Assembly (NCBI GenBank): GCA_012511355.1
Contig: JAAZGG010000127.1
Span: 1-6,179 of the forward strand
Source of the DNA: a bacterium
Lineage (GTDB): Bacteria; Bacillota_I; Bacilli_A; RFN20; UBA1709
Length of the DNA: 6,179 nt
Reading direction: 5' to 3'
Positions 1-4,704 of the stretch are shown piece after piece (position 1 is the stretch's first letter; every line of letters begins with the position of its first letter). The notes below the pieces were generated by a model that saw only the letters and a program-made list of their open reading frames with translations, searched no databases and was not told the origin of the DNA. Both the position numbers and the translations under genes were made by a program.

Positions 1-4
1 GCTC

Positions 5-13
5 TGACATAAT
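5..13 (+). promoter_or_regulatory. Candidate extended -10 element of the hpf promoter
   Basis: The sequence TGA-CATAAT fits the extended -10 pattern TGnTATAAT with one mismatch (C for the first T). A transcript from it would begin about 6-7 bases after position 13, which is at or beside the hpf ATG at 19. Any -35 element would lie before the window. This is inferred from motif and spacing only. The surrounding stretch is AT-rich, so a chance match is possible. Confidence 0.4.
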
Positions 14-18
14 AATAT

Positions 19-546
19 ATGAAATATCAAATTATTACTACCAACCGGTCGATTTCCAAGGCCACGGAGGCACGCATTTTTAAGAAACTAAGCGTAATTG
101 AAAAGTATCTTCTGATAAAGGATACAACCGAATGTCGAGTCGTCATTAAAGATGTTCCAGATGGTCGCAAAGTCGAGGTAACCATTCCAACAAAAGTTGC
201 CATTTTACGAGGTGAAGCCGTTGATCGCCAACTTTATGCGGCGATTGACAAAGTCATCGACAAAATCAGAGATCAATTAAGAAGGGCCAAAACCAAAATG
301 GACAGGCGGCACCGAGAAAATCTCGGTCGTTCATTTGATTTAGATGAGATTGAAGAAATTGAAGAGGAAGATATTCCAGTTAAAACTAAATCTCTCTATC
401 TTGATGTTATGGATTTAGACACAGCTATCGCTAATATGGAATTACTTGGCCACAGTTTCTACATTTATCGCGATGATGAGGAGAATAAAGTCGCTGTTGT
501 TTATAAAAGAAACAATGGAGGCTATGGTTTAATAGAAGTTGACTAA
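19..546 (+). CDS. hpf: Ribosome hibernation promoting factor, long form (HPF/YfiA/RaiA family)
   Basis: This 175-residue protein inactivates ribosomes in non-growing cells. In the known family the N-terminal domain sits in the decoding centre of the 30S subunit, and the C-terminal domain dimerises to join two 70S ribosomes into 100S particles. Residues 1-98 match the S30AE fold, with KVEVTIP at 51-57 and a basic stretch around residues 86-99 (RRAKTKMDRRHR). An acidic linker (about 105-119, rich in E and D) follows. Residues about 121-175 form the dimerisation domain, with MDLDTAIANMELLGHSFYIY and the ending VVYKRNNGGYGLIEVD. The two-domain layout marks the long form; it is slightly shorter than the usual 185-190 residues. 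The ATG at 19 agrees with the family N terminus. No Shine-Dalgarno sequence is visible in the 18 upstream bases, which is unusual here. Tandem TAA stops precede a strong terminator, so it probably ends its transcript. Confidence 0.96.
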   Translation: MKYQIITTNRSISKATEARIFKKLSVIEKYLLIKDTTECRVVIKDVPDGRKVEVTIPTKVAILRGEAVDRQLYAAIDKVIDKIRDQLRRAKTKMDRRHRENLGRSFDLDEIEEIEEEDIPVKTKSLYLDVMDLDTAIANMELLGHSFYIYRDDEENKVAVVYKRNNGGYGLIEVD

Positions 547-547
547 T

Positions 548-573
548 AAAACCCACCACTTGGTGGGTTTTTT
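548..573 (+). terminator. Rho-independent terminator after hpf
   Basis: The arms CCCACC (552-557) and GGTGGG (562-567) form a GC-rich stem around the loop ACTT, followed by six T bases (568-573). The A-run at 548-551 can extend the stem by pairing with the T tract. It starts directly after the tandem hpf stop codons and separates hpf from the next promoter. Confidence 0.93.
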
Positions 574-582
574 GTTATTTAC

Positions 583-611
583 TTTACGATTATTTTTAAT
601 TGAGTTATAAT
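583..611 (+). promoter_or_regulatory. Sigma-A type promoter of the TSCPD-protein gene
   Basis: A -35-like TTTACG (583-588) is separated by 17 bases from a perfect -10 TATAAT (606-611). It lies between the hpf terminator and the next ATG, with a predicted start near 618 and a leader of about 20 bases. The position after a terminator makes an independent promoter necessary. Confidence 0.7.
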
Positions 612-636
612 TGTCTCGTATTTTAAAGGAGCCTAA

Positions 637-894
637 ATGATGAAATATTCCTATAAAACAAAAGGAACCTGTTCTAGAGCCATCCATTTTGAAATTGAAG
701 ACGGTAAAGTCCACAATGTTCGTTTTGTTGGTGGTTGCAATGGCAACACTCAAGGCGTTAGTAAATTAGTTGAAGGTCTACCAGTTGAAGAAGTTATCGC
801 TAAACTAGAAGGCATTCGCTGCTGGATTAAGAAAACCTCCTGTCCTGATCAATTAGCAAAAGCCTTAAAAAGCGTTAAAGTTGAAGAAGATTAA
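637..894 (+). CDS. Four-cysteine TSCPD domain-containing small protein (TIGR03905-like), function unknown
   Basis: This is a protein of 84-85 residues that I recognise as the stand-alone TSCPD family with four conserved cysteines. The TSCPD domain is also found at the C terminus of some ribonucleotide reductases, but the free-standing form has no established role. The cysteines lie in GTCSR, GGCNGN, GIRC and TSCPDQLAKAL. They could bind a metal such as zinc or take part in thiol chemistry; this is inference. There is no signal peptide or membrane segment, so it is probably cytoplasmic. Two ATG codons lie back to back at 637 and 640. The Shine-Dalgarno AAAGGAG (625-631) is 5 bases from the first and 8 from the second, and the family N terminus (MKY...) favours 640. 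It has its own promoter and is followed by the separate leuS unit, so it appears to be transcribed alone. No terminator with a T tract is visible after it. Confidence 0.88.
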   Translation: MMKYSYKTKGTCSRAIHFEIEDGKVHNVRFVGGCNGNTQGVSKLVEGLPVEEVIAKLEGIRCWIKKTSCPDQLAKALKSVKVEED

Positions 895-906
895 TTAAAA
901 TCGTTC

Positions 907-933
907 ATTTGCTAAACAGAATTCTAAGCAAAT
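907..933. repeat. Inverted repeat ATTTGCT/AGCAAAT upstream of the leuS promoter
   Basis: The arms ATTTGCT (907-913) and AGCAAAT (927-933) are perfectly complementary around a 13-base spacer that contains the palindrome AGAATTCT (918-925). It lies between the TSCPD gene stop and the leuS -35 element. It lacks a T tract, so it is not a standard terminator. It could be a weak transcript end or processing hairpin for the upstream gene, a protein-binding site, or chance in AT-rich DNA. Confidence 0.35.
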
Positions 934-946
934 ACACGGTAAAAAG

Positions 947-974
947 TTGATTTCTACACTTTCTTTGTTATAAT
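947..974 (+). promoter_or_regulatory. Sigma-A type promoter of the T-box/leuS unit
   Basis: TTGATT (947-952) and a perfect TATAAT (969-974) are separated by 16 bases. The predicted start near 980 falls at the 5' end of the T-box stem I, exactly where the leader transcript should begin. Confidence 0.8.
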
Positions 975-1131
975 TAGAGAGTAGCGTTGATTTAGAATAA
1001 GATTTTGTCTTTCTATATAGAGACCTGCTGATTGGTGGAAAGCAGGAGAAAGCTTAATTGTCTCAACTAAGGAGCTCAAGGTTAAGCCACCTTTATCGGC
1101 ACAAAGCAAGGAGCATAGATTTTTCTATGAA

Positions 1132-1162
1132 TCAGGATGGTACCGCGAGCAATCGTTCCTGA
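1132..1162 (+). promoter_or_regulatory. T-box antiterminator
   Basis: TCAGGA (1132-1137) pairs with TCCTGA (1157-1162), leaving the T-box bulge TGGTACCGCG to bind the free 3' end of uncharged tRNA. The downstream arm overlaps the left arm of the terminator, so the two structures exclude each other. Confidence 0.9.
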
Positions 1163-1177
1163 ATAGGAACTTTTTTT
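1155..1177 (+). terminator. Regulated intrinsic terminator of the T-box
   Basis: GTTCCT (1155-1160) pairs with AGGAAC (1165-1170) around the loop GAAT, followed by seven T bases. It forms when charged tRNA-Leu is abundant and stops transcription before leuS. Confidence 0.94.
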
Positions 1178-1185
1178 ATTTGTAT

Positions 1186-1191
1186 GAGGTG
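1186..1191 (+). promoter_or_regulatory. Ribosome binding site fixing the leuS start
   Basis: GAGGTG lies six bases before the ATG at 1198. An in-frame TTG at 1180 would place the start upstream of this site and next to the terminator T tract, without its own Shine-Dalgarno sequence, so ATG 1198 is the start. Confidence 0.85.
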
Positions 1192-1197
1192 GGTATA

Positions 1198-3606
1198 ATG
1201 AAAAACTACGATATTAAAAAAGTCGAGAAAAAATGGCAGGATTTCTGGTATAGTAATTCTTCTTTCACAGCCGTTGACTTTAGTGAAAAAACCAAATACT
1301 ATGCTTTGATCGAATTTCCATATCCCAGTGGTACAGGTATGCATGTTGGCCACATTAAAGCCTTTACTTCCCTTGATGTTGTCGCTCGTAAAAAGCGGAT
1401 GGAAGGTTATAATGTGCTTTTTCCCATTGGTTTTGATGCCTTTGGCTTACCGACTGAAAACTACGCCATTAAAACAGGAATTCATCCTCGCGAAGTAACC
1501 AATAGAAATATTAAAATTTTTACTAACCAATTAAAAAGGGCTGGTTTTTCCTTTGATTTTAGTCGCGTGGTTGATACTACTCAAGCCGATTACTATAAAT
1601 GGACTCAATGGATTTTCCTTAAACTTTTTGAAAAGGGCTTGGCCTATAAAGCTCATAGTTATGTCAATTATTGTCCCTCTTGTCAAGTAGTTTTAGCCAA
1701 TGAAGATTCCCAAGGTGGACAATGTGATCGCTGCGGTAGTGAGGTTATTCAAAAAGAAAAGGATGTTTGGTTCTTAAAAATAACCGCTTATTCTGAAAGT
1801 TTATTAGAAGGACTTGAACATGTCGATTATCTTCCGCGTATTAAAATGGAACAGATCAATTGGATAGGCAAAAGCGAAGGCGTGGAAGTAAAGTTTAAAA
1901 TCAAAGAAAATAACGAGGATTTATTGATTTTCACCACTAGAGCCGATACTCTTTTTGGGGTTACTTTTATGGTTATAGCCCCTGAACATCCCTTAATTGA
2001 AAGATTAAAAGATAAGATTGAAAACTATTCAGAACTGCAAGAATATCGTAATTTAGCCGCCCATAAGACCGAATTTGAACGCCTGCAGATGAACAAAGGT
2101 AAAACAGGTGTGAGAATTATAGGCCTTAATGCCATAAATCCGGTTAACGGCAAGGTCATACCTATTTTCGTTGCTGATTATGTAATGTTAGCCTATGGAA
2201 CGGGAGCCATTATGGCGGTTCCTGCTCATGATAGTCGCGATTTTAGCTTTGCTAAAGAACATGATTGTCCCATTATTGAAGTCATCAAAGGTGGCGACAT
2301 TAATAAAGAGGCTTATACCGACATTGAAGAGGGCATTCTTTGTAACTCCGATTTTTTAAATGGTTTAGGTGTTAAAGAGGCCCAAGTGAAGATAACAGAA
2401 TACCTCGTGTCGCGGGGTATTGGGGAAAAGATGATAAATTACAAGATGAAAGACTGGGCGTTTAATAGGCAACGCTACTGGGGTGAACCGATACCAATTA
2501 TAAAATGTCCACATTGTGGTTATGTTGCCGATAACAATTTACCTCTCAAATTGCCAGAGATGGAGCATTTCCAACCAGGAACCGATGGTGAATCCCCCTT
2601 AGCCAGTCTAAAAGACTGGGTTAGAGTAAAATGCCCCATTTGTAACCAGATGGCTGAGCGAGAAACAGATACCATGCCCCAATGGGCTGGTTCTAGTTGG
2701 TATTTCTTGCGCTATTGCGATCCTCACAATAATAAAGAGTTAGCTAGCTATGACAAAATGAAATACTGGCTGCCTGTTGATTGGTACAACGGGGGAATGG
2801 AACATGTCACCCGTCATATGATTTACTCCCGTTTTTGGAATCAATTCCTTTACGATGAGGGCATTGTGCCCGTTAAAGAGCCTTATGCCAGAAGAACCGC
2901 TGTCGGCTTGATTCTTGGCGAAGATGGCGAAAAGATGTCAAAATCCAGGGGAAATATCGTCGATCCTATAGATATTATTAACGAATATGGTGCTGATACT
3001 TTAAGAACTTATATTCTCTTCCTAGGTGAATATGAACAACCAAGCCCTTGGAGCGAGGCGGGTATAAAAGGCTGTAAACGTTTCTTAGATCGGATTTATC
3101 GTTTCCTAGAAAAAGTTGATTTCCAAGCAAAAAGTTATAGCAAAGAACTTGAAGGTCCCATCAATAAAACCATTAAAGATGTTGGTAGTGACATTGAAAA
3201 TGTCAAGTTTAATACGGCTATTTCTAAACTTATGACTCTCAGTAATGAATATGCCAAATATCCAAAATTGAGTAAAAAAGATTTAGAAACTTTTATCGCC
3301 CTACTAAATCCCTTCGCCCCCCATCTTTGTGAAGAGATCAATGAACAATTAGGCAATAATTATTCTATGGTTAACACAAAATGGCCAAATTACGATGAAA
3401 GTAAGACCATCGATAATACTGTAATAATTGCCGTTCAAGTCAATGGCAAACTAAGAGGAACTTTCCCCATTGCCAAAGATAGCGATAAAAAAGCCTTAGA
3501 AGAGAAGGCTTTAGAGCTAGAAAGCATAAAGCAGCATATAACAGGAAAAACAATTCGTAAAATTATCGTTGTTCCTAACAAAATAGTCAATATAGTAGTT
3601 AATTAG
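1198..3606 (+). CDS. leuS: Leucyl-tRNA synthetase (EC 6.1.1.4)
   Basis: This 802-residue cytoplasmic class I synthetase joins leucine to tRNA-Leu using ATP; its length is normal for bacterial LeuRS. The catalytic Rossmann domain shows the HIGH-type motif HVGH (49-52) inside FPYPSGTGMHVGHIKAFT, and the KMSKS loop at 579-583. A zinc-binding insert has CxxC pairs at 159/162 and 176/179, and a second set lies at 437/440 and 479/482. The CP1 editing domain, which removes mischarged amino acids, has the threonine-rich TTRADTLFG (246-254) and MAVPAHDSRD (339-348) with the conserved aspartate at 345. GSSWYFLRYCDP and the WYNGGMEHV region follow. The anticodon-binding helical domain and the C-terminal domain (VQVNGKLRG) complete it. 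No key residue is missing. Expression is under the T-box leader. Tandem TAG stops end the gene, and a terminator follows closely. Confidence 0.98.
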   Translation: MKNYDIKKVEKKWQDFWYSNSSFTAVDFSEKTKYYALIEFPYPSGTGMHVGHIKAFTSLDVVARKKRMEGYNVLFPIGFDAFGLPTENYAIKTGIHPREVTNRNIKIFTNQLKRAGFSFDFSRVVDTTQADYYKWTQWIFLKLFEKGLAYKAHSYVNYCPSCQVVLANEDSQGGQCDRCGSEVIQKEKDVWFLKITAYSESLLEGLEHVDYLPRIKMEQINWIGKSEGVEVKFKIKENNEDLLIFTTRADTLFGVTFMVIAPEHPLIERLKDKIENYSELQEYRNLAAHKTEFERLQMNKGKTGVRIIGLNAINPVNGKVIPIFVADYVMLAYGTGAIMAVPAHDSRDFSFAKEHDCPIIEVIKGGDINKEAYTDIEEGILCNSDFLNGLGVKEAQVKITEYLVSRGIGEKMINYKMKDWAFNRQRYWGEPIPIIKCPHCGYVADNNLPLKLPEMEHFQPGTDGESPLASLKDWVRVKCPICNQMAERETDTMPQWAGSSWYFLRYCDPHNNKELASYDKMKYWLPVDWYNGGMEHVTRHMIYSRFWNQFLYDEGIVPVKEPYARRTAVGLILGEDGEKMSKSRGNIVDPIDIINEYGADTLRTYILFLGEYEQPSPWSEAGIKGCKRFLDRIYRFLEKVDFQAKSYSKELEGPINKTIKDVGSDIENVKFNTAISKLMTLSNEYAKYPKLSKKDLETFIALLNPFAPHLCEEINEQLGNNYSMVNTKWPNYDESKTIDNTVIIAVQVNGKLRGTFPIAKDSDKKALEEKALELESIKQHITGKTIRKIIVVPNKIVNIVVN

Positions 3607-3633
3607 TAGTTTTTAGGCGTTTTTTAGTAGTGC

Positions 3634-3661
3634 AGACTCCCATAGGGAGTCTTTTGTTTTT
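3634..3661 (+). terminator. Rho-independent terminator after leuS
   Basis: AGACTCCC (3634-3641) and GGGAGTCT (3645-3652) form a stem around the loop ATA, followed by TTTTGTTTTT-type sequence. It ends the leuS transcript 28 bases after the stop codon. Confidence 0.93.
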
Positions 3662-3734
3662 CGCCTTTTTTTATAAAATTATGGATAAAATAAGCAAATT
3701 TGAGCAATTAATAATCAATATTTATACTTTTAAG

Positions 3735-3763
3735 TAGACAGATTACCAATCTGTGGGTATAAT
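3735..3763 (+). promoter_or_regulatory. Promoter of the coaX-ECF-dipeptidase unit
   Basis: TAGACA (3735-3740, one mismatch from TTGACA) and a perfect TATAAT (3758-3763) are separated by the ideal 17 bases. The upstream 70 bases are very AT-rich and could act as an UP element. The predicted start is near 3770, giving a leader of about 55 bases. Confidence 0.8.
3738..3754. promoter_or_regulatory. Putative operator within the coaX promoter
   Basis: ACAGATTACCAATCTGT is a perfect 7-bp inverted repeat with a 3-base centre. It covers the last three bases of the -35 element and most of the spacer, ending four bases before the -10. A protein bound here would block RNA polymerase. It lies upstream of the predicted start site, so it is not an RNA terminator of this transcript. 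The cognate regulator is not in the window and I do not recognise the motif. Confidence 0.55.
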
Positions 3764-3787
3764 ATTTTTGTCTAAAATAGTCCTGTA

Positions 3788-3802
3788 CTACCTAGCAGGT
3801 AG
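3788..3802 (+). promoter_or_regulatory. Hairpin in the coaX leader
   Basis: CTACCT (3788-3793) and AGGTAG (3797-3802) are perfectly complementary around the loop AGC. The hairpin lies in the predicted 5' leader, nine bases before the Shine-Dalgarno sequence. No T tract follows. It may tune translation or mRNA stability, or be a second protein site at DNA level. Its left arm could also pair with the AGGAG of the ribosome binding site with one mismatch, but the local hairpin is the better fit. Confidence 0.45.
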
Positions 3803-3811
3803 ATGGGAACG

Positions 3812-3817
3812 AGGAGG
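3812..3817 (+). promoter_or_regulatory. Strong ribosome binding site fixing the coaX start
   Basis: A perfect AGGAGG lies seven bases before the ATG at 3825. It rules out the 24-codon upstream extension of the same frame from 3753, which begins inside the promoter. Confidence 0.9.
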
Positions 3818-3824
3818 AGACATC

Positions 3825-4592
3825 ATGATAGTTGTATTTGACTTAGGTAATTCCGATTTATCATTCGGTGTATTCAAAGATGATCATCTGATCGCGAGTT
3901 TCAGAACAAGTTCTGACCGCCGTCGCAGTGTCGATGAATATGCCAATATAATCAGGGGATTACTTTTTTCAAAAGGAGTGAATGCTGAAAAAGTTGAGGG
4001 AACTATTCTTTCATCAGTTGTGCCCCAACTATCAAAAGTCTTAAGTTCAGCAATCAAGCGCGCTTTCGGTAAAGAAACGATGCTACTTGGTCCGGGTTGC
4101 AAAACTGGCCTCAAAATTAGGGCAGATAATCCCAACGAAGTTGGTTCAGATCTCGTCGCTGTCTGTGTTGGAGCTATGAAACATTACAAACTCCCCATTG
4201 TGATTGTAGATTTCGGAACTGCCACCAAAATTTTAGGCATTAATTCTAGCGGTTTGTATTGTGGGGTTGCTATTTTACCTGGAGTAAAATCTTCAGCAGA
4301 AGGTCTAGTAAGCATTGCTTCGCAATTACCACACATCAGTTTAGTTAAGCCTAAAAAAGTTTTAGGGACCAATACCGTTGATGCGATGAATTCGGGTTTA
4401 GTCTATGGGAATGCCTCCATGGCCGATGGGATGATTCGTAAGTACGAACGTGAGATGGGAGAAAAGTGTACAAGGTTATTAACCGGTGGTCTCGCATCTA
4501 CTATCTCAGTGGCGATGGAAGAGGAGCATATTCTCGACAAAAACCTGGTTCTCTATGGTCTATTTGAGATCTTTCAACGGAATCGCAAATAA
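3825..4592 (+). CDS. coaX: Type III pantothenate kinase (CoaX family), with altered conserved residues
   Basis: The family phosphorylates pantothenate with ATP, the first step of coenzyme A synthesis in the cytoplasm. This copy has 255 residues, the usual length. It shows the ATP/phosphate loop DLGNSDLSFGVF (6-17; usual form DxGNTxxxxG), SSVVP (63-67), GPGCKTGL (89-96), NPNEVGSD (102-109), VDFGTATK (128-135), LPG (151-153), SAEGLVSIASQLP (157-169), GTNTVDAMNSG (181-191) and TGGLAS (220-225). Against a Bacillus-type CoaX recalled from memory there are departures: GADR becomes GSDL (Arg to Leu at 110), GTATT becomes GTATK (Thr to Lys at 135), and the GG before the PG motif becomes GV (148). The family arginine is reported to contact pantothenate. 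The catalytic aspartate of that motif (109) is kept. It may be a divergent enzyme or a paralogue with changed specificity. It is first in a probable operon with an ECF S component. Confidence 0.85.
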   Translation: MIVVFDLGNSDLSFGVFKDDHLIASFRTSSDRRRSVDEYANIIRGLLFSKGVNAEKVEGTILSSVVPQLSKVLSSAIKRAFGKETMLLGPGCKTGLKIRADNPNEVGSDLVAVCVGAMKHYKLPIVIVDFGTATKILGINSSGLYCGVAILPGVKSSAEGLVSIASQLPHISLVKPKKVLGTNTVDAMNSGLVYGNASMADGMIRKYEREMGEKCTRLLTGGLASTISVAMEEEHILDKNLVLYGLFEIFQRNRK

Positions 4593-4700
4593 CTTTGTTA
4601 TTTGTAACATTTTCGACTCCGGTCGAGCACTTCACAAAACTATTTAAGTTTGTACAAGTATTACGGGACCTTAAATGGCCAGTAAAGAAAGGAAAGAAAA
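4593..4700 (+). other. coaX-ECF intergenic region with two small structured elements
   Basis: This 108-base gap has a weak GTTA/TAAC hairpin near 4597-4607, the stable hairpin at 4613-4626, the 8-bp palindrome TTGTACAA (4650-4657) and the ECF ribosome binding site AAAGGAAAG (4688-4696). TTCACA at 4631-4636 resembles a -35, but no convincing -10 follows at the right distance. I see no known riboswitch and no intrinsic terminator, so read-through from coaX is expected. Confidence 0.5.
4613..4626 (+). promoter_or_regulatory. UNCG-type tetraloop hairpin after coaX
   Basis: TCGAC and GTCGA form a perfect 5-bp stem closed by C-G around the loop TCCG, giving a cUCCGg tetraloop of the very stable UNCG class. 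No T tract follows. It lies 20 bases after the coaX stop and could protect the coaX 3' end or serve as a processing boundary. Confidence 0.5.
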
Positions 4701-4704
4701 ATGA
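4675..4704 (+). other. Possible nine-codon leader ORF overlapping the ECF gene start
   Basis: An ATG at 4675 opens MASKERKEK and stops at TGA 4702-4704, overlapping the ATG of the next gene as ATGA. GGGA (4665-4668) six bases upstream could serve as a weak ribosome site. The arrangement would allow translational coupling, but so short an ORF can arise by chance, and its purine-rich end is simply the ribosome binding site of the next gene. Confidence 0.15.

Larger units (their letters stand above)
976..1177 (+). ncRNA. T-box riboswitch leader of leuS, specifier CTC (leucine)
   Basis: This leader senses uncharged tRNA-Leu and lets transcription continue into leuS when leucine charging is low. 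Hand folding gives the standard parts. Stem I begins with a kink-turn: AGC (983-985)/GCT (1074-1076), a three-base bulge 986-988, and G989 A990 facing G1072 A1073. The helix TTTAG (991-995)/CTAAG (1067-1071) follows. The specifier loop carries CTC at 1062-1064, a leucine codon. Above it are CTTTCT (1009-1014)/AGAAAG (1047-1052) and the distal hairpin CCTGCT (1024-1029)/AGCAGG (1041-1046), with GGTGGAA in its loop. Stem II forms a pseudoknot: AAGGT (1078-1082)/ACCTT (1089-1093), with GCC (1086-1088)/GGC (1098-1100). Stem III is CATAG (1114-1118)/CTATG (1125-1129). The T-box sequence TGGTACCGCG is at 1138-1147. Its TGGT pairs with an ACCA tRNA end, agreeing with the A73 of tRNA-Leu. Confidence 0.96.

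Noticed and set aside
529..753. Reverse-strand open frame over the hpf terminator and the TSCPD gene start
   Set aside because: It runs across a terminator, a promoter and a well-supported gene, and its translation resembles no protein I know.
1180..1197. Six-codon N-terminal extension of LeuRS from a TTG at 1180
   Set aside because: The TTG abuts the T-box terminator T tract and lacks a ribosome site, while GAGGTG sits correctly for ATG 1198 and the family N terminus starts there.
1132..1353. Reverse-strand open frame over the T-box and leuS 5' end
   Set aside because: It is the antisense of a structured RNA and a conserved catalytic domain, with no protein-like features.
3780..3805. FapR-like lipid regulator site around TACTACCTAGCAGGTAG
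   Set aside because: It shares an ACCTAG core with the FapR site as I remember it, but the flanks do not fit the TTAGTACC-type half sites.
3753..3824. Twenty-four-codon extension of CoaX from 3753
   Set aside because: It begins inside the promoter, ahead of the predicted start site, and the perfect AGGAGG fixes the start at 3825, where the family motif begins.
3884..4372. Two reverse-strand open frames inside coaX
   Set aside because: They are antisense shadows of a conserved gene, without ribosome sites or recognisable domains.
4631..4664. Separate promoter for the ECF gene using TTCACA as -35
   Set aside because: No acceptable -10 hexamer lies 16-18 bases downstream.
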